In this document: positions 48,601-57,500 of the stretch, one piece after another | Layout: the number at the start of each line of letters is the position of its first letter | Numbering within the stretch: position 1 is the first letter of the stretch | Source of the DNA: Collinsella aerofaciens | GTDB lineage: Bacteria > Actinomycetota > Coriobacteriia > Coriobacteriales > Coriobacteriaceae | DNA: 64,000 bases | Assembly: GCF_018785265.1 (NCBI RefSeq) | Contig: NZ_WQPK01000045.1 | Location: 186,001-250,000, forward strand | Reading direction: 5' to 3' | Notes under the pieces: generated by a model | Seen by the model: only the letters and a program-made list of their open reading frames with translations | Database searches by the model: none | Told to the model about the DNA's origin: nothing | Made by a program: the position numbers and the translations under genes

Positions 48601-48696
48601 GGCAACGTTGCCGCCGTCGACCCGGCGTCGGCTCAGGCCGCGCATGCGCGCTGCTCGTATAACCACGAAGGAACGTTTGTAAGGAGGGACGTGTAG
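45601..48696 (+). CDS. addB: AddB-like PD-(D/E)XK nuclease subunit
   Basis: The 1031-residue product resembles AddB/RexB, the partner of the AddA helicase-nuclease that processes double-strand breaks for RecA loading. The C-terminal nuclease domain shows GNFVHDVLEHLH, GGRIDRVD and IDYKHRSG with Asp877 and Lys879. The N-terminus, where AddB usually has a GxAGSGKS loop, reads YTTNAGTDLSD, so ATP binding there is probably lost. Only part of the usual AddB iron-sulfur cysteines can be seen (STCPLC and ARCSYN). AddA starts 3 nt downstream. The length is close to the family norm. Confidence 0.85.
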   Translation: MPVRIYTTNAGTDLSDAEAALLADLVARHGRAVLLAPTFAELDLCRHDAAEAGVSLGVDYKTPTSWLSSLWELMGDGRSFVDNLQRQMLFSDMIDRRDDAALQPLSRSQGTVRMLARMARDVLPGVAGTGAERCRGDNCRPEPKSDAEARVFELLRAYAGGLDRRDMVEPCEAADIMTSVLADSLPACTRAVCVRGITSFTHGLLELLSAVANNGGEVVVLLAREQAAMREELAAAFDARDVLFEIAPLGEGVGASDAACGTAAQPAFIEVAGPHARAHAYADAIDDLVKTCRGSEVDGVATPADPVRVLVVSARAPQLFVELASRLAARHIAAETTEFTAFSQSIAGRQFTALANLIERMKAADEGTASKTEWWPAPELTDWIYSPLSGADAASARGFDKNIRLSRNKTTAGVKSLLQSVQGQVRGARKAASDENWFKNVPCVVSDVFQALWRDKPVTALKAMLAVAEALPDRALGGLDGQARRQAETALLRHAIDILMNDARALDVSQAATVPVLDGVRTKVDKRSTAYDYATYEVDRTPRAQVHFVSLADASVLRPGGYDAVLFADVDLDSYPLSHEEGPLATLTAELRRDGVSLEPAALLRVRFGRAMQAASGPVALARVTHDRQARECYPAAVWTELRAHAEAAGAAKPTCVGEGDIIADFDPAAGEGLKRERVTCEAPQHLSAEAVPYLVLRRRDGEGEDAPLVPRLTSASQIEAYSTCPLCWFVSYRVKPQSIDAGFGNMEKGNFVHDVLEHLHARLPQEGMERVTPENLPRAQELLHEVFDETLAEHAGKRGTEGPLVPLSAVEERQVAEILPQLEGVLAYESEALAPFAPRYLEFAFNELQVEYAGWPLGGRIDRVDVDAENRAVVIDYKHRSGVEEFKLADPTVRDEETGEAPIDDPRWLPPHTQTLIYAQAMRRALGLDTRAALYFSTKGGKPALRGAASAELLEEERGDGRIPGLKKGFPGEGGSMDFDALLDRVEAGIAERLRELEAGNVAAVDPASAQAAHARCSYNHEGTFVRRDV

Positions 48697-48699
48697 ACC

Positions 48700-51600
48700 A
48701 TGGATCTTTCGACTTTGATGCCGCAACAGCTGCAGATTGTCAAAACGCTCGACCGCCCGCTGTTTGTCTCGGCGGGCGCCGGTTCGGGTAAGACCTTTAC
48801 CCTCACGCGCCGCATCGTCTATGCGCTCTCGCCCGAATCCGGTCCGTTCGTTGAGCATCTGGACCAGGTGCTCGCCATTACCTTTACCAAAGATGCAGCG
48901 GCCGAGATTCGCGACCGCGTGCGCCGTGCGCTTATCGACGAGGGCATGGACGAGGAAGCACTGACCGTCGACGACGCGTGGATTTCGACTATTCACGGCA
49001 TGTGCTCGCGTATCCTGCGCGCGCACGCGCTGGAGCTGGGCATCGACCCCGAGTTCACGGTGCTCACCGATACCGACGAGCTCATGGACCAGGCTGTTGA
49101 GCATGTGCTGGGTCGCGCGACGGCACCCGATGCCGCCCCCGAGCTCGCGGCATCGCTCAAGGCCCTCTATGCCTGGTATCCCATGGCGGGCGAGGGCGGT
49201 TCCTTTGGCGGCGGTACGACCATCAAGGGTCTGGTGCGCGACCTGCTGGAGCTGTCGAGCCAGTTGCCGGGCGGTATGGACGACGTGCGCGTGGCGCGCG
49301 GCCAGGCCGATACCTCGGCACTCGCCGATGCCTATCGCGCGGCGCTGGGCGCAAGCAAGTCCTCGACCGAGAAGGCGCAGGCGGCGCTCGATGCCATCGA
49401 CGCGTTCGAGGCGAGCGGCAAGACCATGGCCGATGCGGCACGACTCATGATGTCGTGCACCATGCCGCGCGCGAGCAAGGCATTCCCCAAGGAGCAGGTC
49501 GAGCTGCTCAAGGCCGAGGCCGCCGATGCGTTTATCAATATCGTGCTTGCCTGCGGTGGCCCGGCGCTCGATGCGCTGGTGGGCCTGGCCCGTTCCGTCG
49601 AGGCCGAGTATCGCGCACTGAAGGCTGCCCAGTCCGCCCTCGATAATAACGACCTGCTGCGTATGGCCTACGAGGCCCTGCGCGATTACCCTGCCATCCG
49701 TGCTGCGTACGAGGGCCGCTTTAAGATGGTCATGATCGATGAGTTTCAGGATACCGACCAGATGCAGGTCGATCTGATTCGTTACCTGACGGGTGCGGGG
49801 GAGCGCGCGCTGTGCACCGTGGGCGATGCACAACAGTCCATCTATCGCTTCCGCGGCGCCGAGGTCGAGGTGTTCCGTCGCCAGGAGCGCAAGGTGGGCT
49901 CGTCTGCCGCGCCCGAGGCGACTGTAGTGGCCGACGCACCTGCTGGCGAACTCGTCAAACTTGTGCGCAACTTCCGCAGCCATGACGAGGTGCTGCGTTA
50001 TGTGGCACGCGTTTTCGACGGCGATGACGGCGGCCTGATGCAGGGCTTTTTGGATCTTGAGGCGAGCGACGGCCGCAAGGATACGCTGGTGGCAGGCGCC
50101 TCGCGTCGTCAGGCGCTCTTTGTTGCCGGCGGCAGTACGCAGGAGCGCACACAGGCCAAGGCCCGTGCGATCGCCGAGCGCTTCCGCGCGCTTGCCGATG
50201 CCGGCCAGCCTCAGGGCGGCATGGTGCTGCTACTTGGCCGCATGACCAACGCCGACGTCTACGCCCAGGCCTTCCGCGACCAGGGGCTCGACTGCGTCAT
50301 CGCGGGCGGCTCGGTCTTTGCCCAAGCAGCCGAGGTGCAGACGGTGCGCGCCCTGGTATGTGCGCTCGCCAATCCGGCCGATACGGCGCAGGGCCTTATG
50401 CCGCTGCTCGCCTCGCCGATGTTTGCGCTCGGCGCTCAGGAGTTCCTGGCGCTGGCGACCAAGCTCGATAGCGAGACGGGGGAGACCTCGCGCCGGAATA
50501 TCGACGCGGGCATCATGAGTGATTTCGACGTGCCGGGTCTGCAAGATCTGCCGCTCGTGACGCGCGCCCGCGAGGTGCTGCGGTATGCGCTTCGTCGCGT
50601 GGGCCGCGATTCGTTCGCCGCCATCGCGCGCGACGTGGTCAACGCCTCCGGCTGGTTTGTGCGTCTGGCACAGCGCGGTCCCGAGGGCAAGGCCATTGCC
50701 GCCAACGTGCTCAAGGCGCTCGACGCCGTGGCCGAGGCGGAGGCCGAGTTCGGCAACTCGCCGCGTTCCATCGCGCTGGCCTTCGACCGCTTCTTGGCGG
50801 GCAAGGAAGCCCCGGGTGCCCTCAACGAGGAGGGCGACGGCGCGGTGCGCATCATGACGGTTCACGCCTCTAAGGGTCTGGAATATCCGGTCGTGGCGGT
50901 CGCCGAGTGCTTTGGCGTGCGTAAGTCCTCGGGTGCGGCACGGATGGGTCGCGTCGAGGGAGGAGCGCAGGTCGTGGCGCTGCCGGCACGCTTCGACGGC
51001 GTTAAGCTCACCGACGAAACCTTTGTGAAGGGCGACGACGTCAAAAAGCAGTTTGAGCACGCGTTTAAGGGCAAGGGCACGTCGCTGTGGCTGCCGCCGG
51101 AGCTCATGGAGGACGTCTGTGCGACGGGCTCTCCCGCCGAGGCATTTGCCCGCCTGCGCAACGACGACCTGCAACTTTCGCTTGAGGAGCGGGCTCGTCT
51201 GCTCTATGTCGCCATGACGCGAGCGCGTGAGCTGGTCATTTTGGCGATGGACGCCGGCGTGAGCCGCGGCAAGGTGACGGCGCCGACCTTCGATGTCGAG
51301 ACGGATCTGACCTACGACGTGCTGCGCCGCATCCTGCCGACCGGCAGCCTGGACATGCCGCAGCTCGATAGCGACCGTTTAGCGTTCGACAACTCCAAGC
51401 CGGGCGACTACGAGCTCATCTCGCTGGCGGACTTTACGTTTGGCGAGCAGGCGTTTGAGGCCAACGCTTCGCTGGATGTCGAGGGCAGGCTTGTTCGTGG
51501 CGATGCCGATGCCGCCGATAATGCTGCGCGCTCAACCGTCCCCGGTCCTGCCGACCCCAAGCCCGATTCGTTTGAACTCGTATATCCCCAGGCGGCGGGC

Positions 51601-52326
51601 GTGCGCATGGGCATCTGTCCGTATCCGGTGCGTGATTCGTACAGCTATTCGTCGATTGCCGTGGCGCTGCATGCCGAGGCCGAGGACCGTGCCGCCGAGG
51701 CTCGTGTTCCCATGGACGAGTCCGGCGATGATGCCGAGTCGGATGGCTCGGAGATGACGGATGCAGACGTGGCCGCCGTTGAGCCTGCCGGCAACCCCAT
51801 GGCACTGGGCTCGGCGTTCCATGCCGCCTGCCAGTGGCTGATCGAGATGGGTGCCGATGCGTTGCCCGCTGCGCGTGCCGATGCGCTGGCGCACCTGTGG
51901 CGCCTGACGCCGGAACAGCGCGAGCGCTTCGATGTCGCTCTGGATCGCTGGCTCAAGTCGTCGGTTCGTGCCGACCTGCTCGCGTGGCCATGCGTTCGCG
52001 CCGAGGTGCCGTTCTTTTCGCTGGGCTGCGAGGATGAGGACATCGCCCGCTACGGTGCCTATGCCGAGGGCGCCATCGACGCTTTGGCGACGAACCCGGC
52101 GGATTCGTCGCGCGCGCTGGTCATCGACTACAAGACGGGCGGCACGCCGGATGAGACGCCTGAACAGCTGCAGGAGAAGCACGCCCTGCAGGCGCGCGTC
52201 TACGCTGATGCTCTGCACAAGGCGGGCTTTGAGGCCGTGACCGTCAAGTTCGTCCGCGTGGAGCAGGCGAATCCAGCCATCTTCGTCGAACCCGCCGAAC
52301 CTCAAGTAGTCACCTACAACCTCTAG
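48700..52326 (+). CDS. addA: AddA-like helicase-nuclease
   Basis: The 1208-residue product is a UvrD-type helicase with a C-terminal nuclease. Motifs in order are AGAGSGKT (Lys31), ITFTKDAAAEI, IDEFQDTD (Asp347), GDAQQSIYRFRGAE, TVHASKGLEYPVV and the nuclease motif IDYKTGG (Asp1143, Lys1145). With the AddB-like subunit it resects double-strand DNA ends until a Chi-type site. GGAGGG lies a little far upstream. The 3-nt gap to the preceding gene indicates one operon. Confidence 0.93.
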   Translation: MDLSTLMPQQLQIVKTLDRPLFVSAGAGSGKTFTLTRRIVYALSPESGPFVEHLDQVLAITFTKDAAAEIRDRVRRALIDEGMDEEALTVDDAWISTIHGMCSRILRAHALELGIDPEFTVLTDTDELMDQAVEHVLGRATAPDAAPELAASLKALYAWYPMAGEGGSFGGGTTIKGLVRDLLELSSQLPGGMDDVRVARGQADTSALADAYRAALGASKSSTEKAQAALDAIDAFEASGKTMADAARLMMSCTMPRASKAFPKEQVELLKAEAADAFINIVLACGGPALDALVGLARSVEAEYRALKAAQSALDNNDLLRMAYEALRDYPAIRAAYEGRFKMVMIDEFQDTDQMQVDLIRYLTGAGERALCTVGDAQQSIYRFRGAEVEVFRRQERKVGSSAAPEATVVADAPAGELVKLVRNFRSHDEVLRYVARVFDGDDGGLMQGFLDLEASDGRKDTLVAGASRRQALFVAGGSTQERTQAKARAIAERFRALADAGQPQGGMVLLLGRMTNADVYAQAFRDQGLDCVIAGGSVFAQAAEVQTVRALVCALANPADTAQGLMPLLASPMFALGAQEFLALATKLDSETGETSRRNIDAGIMSDFDVPGLQDLPLVTRAREVLRYALRRVGRDSFAAIARDVVNASGWFVRLAQRGPEGKAIAANVLKALDAVAEAEAEFGNSPRSIALAFDRFLAGKEAPGALNEEGDGAVRIMTVHASKGLEYPVVAVAECFGVRKSSGAARMGRVEGGAQVVALPARFDGVKLTDETFVKGDDVKKQFEHAFKGKGTSLWLPPELMEDVCATGSPAEAFARLRNDDLQLSLEERARLLYVAMTRARELVILAMDAGVSRGKVTAPTFDVETDLTYDVLRRILPTGSLDMPQLDSDRLAFDNSKPGDYELISLADFTFGEQAFEANASLDVEGRLVRGDADAADNAARSTVPGPADPKPDSFELVYPQAAGVRMGICPYPVRDSYSYSSIAVALHAEAEDRAAEARVPMDESGDDAESDGSEMTDADVAAVEPAGNPMALGSAFHAACQWLIEMGADALPAARADALAHLWRLTPEQRERFDVALDRWLKSSVRADLLAWPCVRAEVPFFSLGCEDEDIARYGAYAEGAIDALATNPADSSRALVIDYKTGGTPDETPEQLQEKHALQARVYADALHKAGFEAVTVKFVRVEQANPAIFVEPAEPQVVTYNL

Positions 52327-52334
52327 CCACCTCA

Positions 52335-52398
52335 GGCTTTACGGTGCTATTTGGTTAGTTTTGCGGCTGTAAAGCCCTCAATCGTCCAAATGGCACCG
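52335..52398. terminator. alternative hairpins after addA
   Basis: GGCTTTAC (52335) can pair with GTAAAGCC (52369), or CGGTGCTATTTGG (52342) with CCAAATGGCACCG (52386). The two stems exclude each other. The outer GCGGTG wording resembles the hairpin at 10435. No T-run follows, so termination is only possible. Confidence 0.5.
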
Positions 52399-52462
52399 CA
52401 ACGCATGGGAGAGCCTGGGGCGTTACAATGACTCGAACGGTTCAAACGAATAAGGAGCCATC

Positions 52463-52972
52463 ATGCAGCTCACCAAAACGCTTAAGGTGACACCGGAGGA
52501 GCTTTTTGACGCTCTGGCGGGGTCCATCATGCAGGATATCGAGAACGCCACGGGCAAGCGTCCCAGCCGCAACAAGCTCAACGGCTATAAGTACGAGAAG
52601 CGCGCCCAGTCCGCAAAAGGCAAGGCCAAGGGCACGGCGATCAAGGTTAAGATCAGGCACTTTGACTACCCGTGCCTCTATGAGGTCCGTTTTCAGTATG
52701 CGGCGGGCATCAATACCATGCGCTATGAGGCTGCACCTGCTGGCGATGGTGCCTGCGAGCTCACCTATACCGAGGATTTTCAGGGTGTGGGGGGCAACAC
52801 GTCTGGCACGCGCGGCAAGCTCGGCCTCTTCTTCTATGAGCGCAAGCTCAAGAGCCACGCCAACCAGACGATTGATCAAATCGTCAAATACATCGAGGGT
52901 GAGCGCCGCGTAAAGGCTAATCCCGCCTTCGCCGATGATACTGCCGAAAACGCTTCGGATGTATTCCATTGA
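52463..52972 (+). CDS. DUF3284-domain protein
   Basis: The 169-residue product matches the DUF3284 family, a SRPBCC-like fold (MQLTKTLKVTPEELFD at the start, then YTEDFQG and a C-terminal helix). Its function is unknown. It is cytoplasmic, basic and has no cysteine motif. AAGGAG precedes the ATG. It stands alone after the add operon. Confidence 0.87.
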   Translation: MQLTKTLKVTPEELFDALAGSIMQDIENATGKRPSRNKLNGYKYEKRAQSAKGKAKGTAIKVKIRHFDYPCLYEVRFQYAAGINTMRYEAAPAGDGACELTYTEDFQGVGGNTSGTRGKLGLFFYERKLKSHANQTIDQIVKYIEGERRVKANPAFADDTAENASDVFH

Positions 52973-53075
52973 TACCCTGTGCAAAAGCTTTACCGCTCTT
53001 CACATCAACTGTGAACACTTCAGGCTTCGAATCAGTAGCGAGCGGCCCGACAAAAATAGTTGTTGGTAGTGCCAA

Positions 53076-54275
53076 ATGAATAAGAATGCCACTACGCAAC
53101 TGCACGTCTATTCCGCCTTTTTCGTTCTCACGGGATTTGTTTTAAATCGGGGAGTGTTTCTACTTTTCCTTGCGGAGAAAGGAATGCCTGTTACGGAAAT
53201 CGCGCTTTATCAAGCCCTGTTCAACATAGCAACGGTCGTCCTCGAGCTGCCAACAGGGCTGATAGGCGATTTCTTTGGAAAGAAGTTTTCGATTCAAGTG
53301 GGCGTGCTGCTGCTTTTCTTCCATACCGCCGGCATGCTGTTGCTCTCAGGCCCCTTTCTTGTCGTGCTTTCCCTTGTTGAGGCACTCGCCTACTCCCTTC
53401 AATCGGGATCCGAACAAGCACTTTTATATGAAATTGCCCGAAATGCCGGTCAAGGAGAGCGCTTCCTCACCATCAACGCTCGGCTGCTTGCCGCGCAATC
53501 AATCGCTACGGGAATGGCAATTGTGCTCGGATCTTTCATTGCCCAAGTATCTTGGAGTGCCCTCTACGTATGTGTCTCCGTTTTCTATCTCCTGCAGCTT
53601 TTCCTTCTGTATCCCATTGAGAGGACGGAAACGACCCGTTCTGAAAGATCAGAAAAGGGGAGGTTTGACGCAGCCAAGATGTTCAGGCGCGAGACCTGGC
53701 GCGTTGGAGAATCCGCTTTTGCGGTATTGCTTCTCCTCATCGGCACAAGCATGCTCGACGGATTCTACGGGAGTTATTACAACTTGAATCAGTTGGTATT
53801 CGACGCATTTGATGCTCCCGTCTCCATAATAGGAATCTTTTTCGGTGCATCCTATGCAGTAAATGCGACGGCCTACATTGCAGCAGATTTCTTCTCATCG
53901 CGTTTCGGGAAAAGAAATACCATGCGCGGCTCGATGCTAATTGAGGCTGGCCTTTTCATGATTCTTCCGTGGTTCGCTTCAAATCCGCTGTGTTTGTTTG
54001 GCCTTAGCATGGTGCTTTGTTTTCTCCCAGAAGTGGTGTACATCACTTCGGAAAACTTAATCCAAGACGCGATAGCGGACGATTTCCGCGCGACGATCCT
54101 TTCCATCGCATCTCTGGTAAGGGCTCTCTTTTCCGCAATGTTTTTCTCCATATTTGGACATGTGTTGGGGTTATATCCCATTCAGATAGCGCTCGGTATT
54201 ATTGGCGCAATCGCGATAGCAATTACCGCCGTCGTTTCATTAAAAATGGTAGGAATGCAGGTCTCCAAGAATTGA
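53076..54275 (+). CDS. MFS transporter, likely acquired
   Basis: The 399-residue product has twelve hydrophobic segments and the major-facilitator signature between helices 2 and 3 (LPTGLIGDFFGKKFS). The substrate is unknown; similar proteins export drugs or small metabolites. The gene is visibly poorer in GC than its neighbours and uses AT-ending codons freely (TTT, ATT, AAA), and its ribosome site is weak. This suggests recent horizontal gain. The 103 nt before it are also AT-rich. Confidence 0.88.
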   Translation: MNKNATTQLHVYSAFFVLTGFVLNRGVFLLFLAEKGMPVTEIALYQALFNIATVVLELPTGLIGDFFGKKFSIQVGVLLLFFHTAGMLLLSGPFLVVLSLVEALAYSLQSGSEQALLYEIARNAGQGERFLTINARLLAAQSIATGMAIVLGSFIAQVSWSALYVCVSVFYLLQLFLLYPIERTETTRSERSEKGRFDAAKMFRRETWRVGESAFAVLLLLIGTSMLDGFYGSYYNLNQLVFDAFDAPVSIIGIFFGASYAVNATAYIAADFFSSRFGKRNTMRGSMLIEAGLFMILPWFASNPLCLFGLSMVLCFLPEVVYITSENLIQDAIADDFRATILSIASLVRALFSAMFFSIFGHVLGLYPIQIALGIIGAIAIAITAVVSLKMVGMQVSKN

Positions 54276-54408
54276 TATATCGATTGACGAGCTATCCGAA
54301 GCGTCGAACCTTCTTGATGGATATGACTATTCGTCACAAATCATTCCGCGCATCGCCGGGGTTCCAGTAATACTCGATATATCTGGATGCCCTCATTCCC
54401 CTTTTTGA
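54276..54408 (+). pseudogene. possible gene remnant after the MFS gene
   Basis: A frame open from 54253 to a TGA at 54408 reads DELSEASNLLDGYDYSSQ and then IAGVPVILDISGC. It looks protein-like but has no start codon or ribosome site. It may be the 3' end of a gene that arrived with the MFS gene, or chance. I cannot assign it. Confidence 0.2.
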
Positions 54409-54515
54409 AGGTCCCAAAAAGACTACCCGTGTTGGTTTGGCTAGGTTCGGGTGCTGTCCGTGCCGTGGGGTAAAATCGTTCAGTCAGAACACGAACCCGC
54501 ATCGGAGCTCATCAC

Positions 54516-57500
54516 ATGGCATTCGTCCATCTGCACAATCACACTGTTTTTTCCATGCTCGACGGCGCAACCCGTATCCAGGATATGGTCAACCGTGCCG
54601 TAGAGCTGGGCATGCCCGCCGTGGCCATTACCGACCACGGCTACATGTATGGCGTGCCCGACCTGGCGCTGGCCTGCGACGCCGTCAACCACAGCACGCC
54701 CGAGTACAAAACCTGGAGCCACGACAAGGCCTTCTTGGAAAAGGACCGCCGCGACGAGCTGGTGGAGCCCGATCCCGAGGAAAACCCGCGCGAGCATGCC
54801 CAGTATGTGAAGGACATGGCCATGTGGGACGAGAAGGGCAACATCGACGAGCTCAAGCCGCCCCTGGTTATCAAGCCCATCTTTGGCTGCGAGGTCTACT
54901 TTACGCCGGACGAGACCCTTGCCCGCGACCACAAGCCCGAGCTCTACCACATGATCCTTCTGGCCAAGGACCAGGAGGGCTACGTCAACCTGATGCAGAC
55001 GGTTTCCGAGGCCGCCGTGCAAGGCTTTTACTACAAGCCGCGCGTGACGCTCGACAACCTGCGCCGCCACGCCAAGGGCATGATCTGCACCAGCGCCTGC
55101 ATCGCGGGCATCATCCCCAAATACATCGACCGCGGCGACATGGAAGGCGCCATCAAGTGGGCCGAGACCTTCCGCGACACCTTCGACCCCGGCGACTTTT
55201 ACATCGAGATCCAGGAACACGGCATCACCACCGACAACGGCCTGACCGACGAGCAGATGGACCGTACGCTCATCGACATCGCCAAACAGGTGGGCGTCAA
55301 GGTTATCGCCACCAACGACTTCCACTACCTGCGCCGCGAGGATGCGCCCGTGCAGGACGTCATCATGTGCATTGGCATGAACGCCAAGGTCGACGACCCC
55401 AACCGCATGCGTATGACCGGCTCGGAGTTTTACATGAAGACCGAGGAGGAGATGCGGGCGATGTTCCCGTATTGCCCCGAGGCCTGCGACAACACGCTCG
55501 AGATCGCCGACAAGTGCTACGTGGAGCTCGACTGGGACTCCATCATCCTGCCGCGCTTCCCACTGCTCGATCCCGGCGAGACGCACGAGAGCCAGTTCCG
55601 CCGCGAGTGCGAGAAGGGCTTGCGCCAGCACTACGGTGACGACTGGGCCACGCGCGAGATCGGCGGCGTCAACATCAAAGAGCGCTTTGAGTACGAATAC
55701 AAGGTCATTTGCGACAAGGGCTTTGCCGCCTACTTCCTCATCGTTGCCGAGTACGTGCAATGGGCTAAGGACAACGGCATCGGCGTCGGCCCCGGCCGTG
55801 GCTCGGCCGCCGGCGCTATCGTTGCCTACGCCATGAACATCACCGCGTTCGACCCGCTCGAGAACGGCCTGATGTTTGAGAGGTTCCTGTCCCCGCAGCG
55901 TACCGAGATGCCCGATATCGATATGGACTTCGACGATGAGCGGCGCCTCGAGGTCGTGGAGCACGTTCGCCAGCTCTACGGTCCCGAGAAGGTCACCCAC
56001 GTCATCACCTACTCGACCATTAAGGCCAAGCAGGCCATCAACGACGCCGCGCGCGTCCTGGACTACCCGGTCTACATGGGCCAGCGCCTGTCCAAGATGG
56101 TCTCGAGCGACCCCAAGGTCAAGCTCAAGCAGGTGCTCGACAAGCAACCCGGCAAAGAGGATCTGTTTAACCCCGATTTTGCCGAGGCCTATAAAAAGGA
56201 CGACGACGCCCGTCGCATCATCGACACGGCGCTCTCGATCGAGGGCCTCACCCGTGGCGAGGGCGTGCACGCGTGCGCCGTTCTGATCTGCCGTGACCCC
56301 GTCAACGAGCACGTGCCCACCAAGCTCGACACCAAGGGCGGCGTCGAGATTACCCAGTATGAGGGCCATACCGTTGCCGACATGGGCCTGCTCAAGATGG
56401 ACTTCTTGGGCCTGCGCACGCTGACGGTTATCTCCAAGGCCAAGGCAAACATCAAAAAGAACTTCGGCATCGACATCAAAGAGGAAGAGATTCCCTTTGA
56501 CGACCCCGAGATCTTTAAGCTCATGGGCTCCGGCCACACCGCCGGCGTCTTCCAGGTCGAGTCCGCCGGCATGACGGCCACGATCAAGAACATGAAGCCC
56601 ACCGAGTACAAGCACGTCGTAGCATTGATCGCCCTGTATCGCCCGGGCCCGCTGGGCGCCGGCATGGTTTCGTCCTACATCAACCGTATGAACGGCAAGG
56701 AGCCGGCCGTCTCCTACGACGACCGTCTGGACGACATCCTGGGCGAAACCTACGGCACCATGGTCTACCAGGAGCAGGTTATGCTCATCTCCGTCGAGAT
56801 GTGCGGCTTCTCCAAGGGCGAATCGGACTCGCGTATCCGTAAGCCCGTGGCTAAGAAAAAGATCAAGCTGCTCACGTCGACGGTGCTCCACTGGGAGGAT
56901 GGCTCGGACGAGACCACCTACGACCACTGGATGAACGGCGCTATCAAGAACAACTACACGCGCGAGGTCGCCCAGAAGATTTGGGACGATGTTCTCGAGT
57001 TCGCATCTTACGCCTTCAACAAGTCGCACTCCGCTGGTTACGCCATCCTGGTTATGCAGACGGCGTGGCTCAAGGCGCACTATCCGCACGAGTACATGGC
57101 GGCCGTTCTGACGTCCTATACGGGCAAGACCGACAAGATCGTTCACTACGTCTCGGCGTGCCGTCACGACGGCATCCCCGTGCTTTCGCCAGATGTCAAC
57201 GAGTCCGGTACCGAGTTCACGGCTACCAAGGAGGGCGTGCGCTTTGGTCTGGCCGGCATTCGCGGCGTGGGCACCGGCGTGGCGCAGGCGATTATCGCCG
57301 AGCGCGAGGCAGGCGGTCCGTTTAAGACGCTGCACGACTTTGTCGAGCGTGTGGACTCGAGCCAGGCCAACCGTCGCGTGATCGAATCGCTGATCAAGGC
57401 AGGTGCCTTCGACTCCACGGGGTATCCGCGTCGCCAGATGATGCACTTTGTGGACAAGAACAACCCCGAGAACATCATCGATGCCGCGGTAAAGCGCCAG

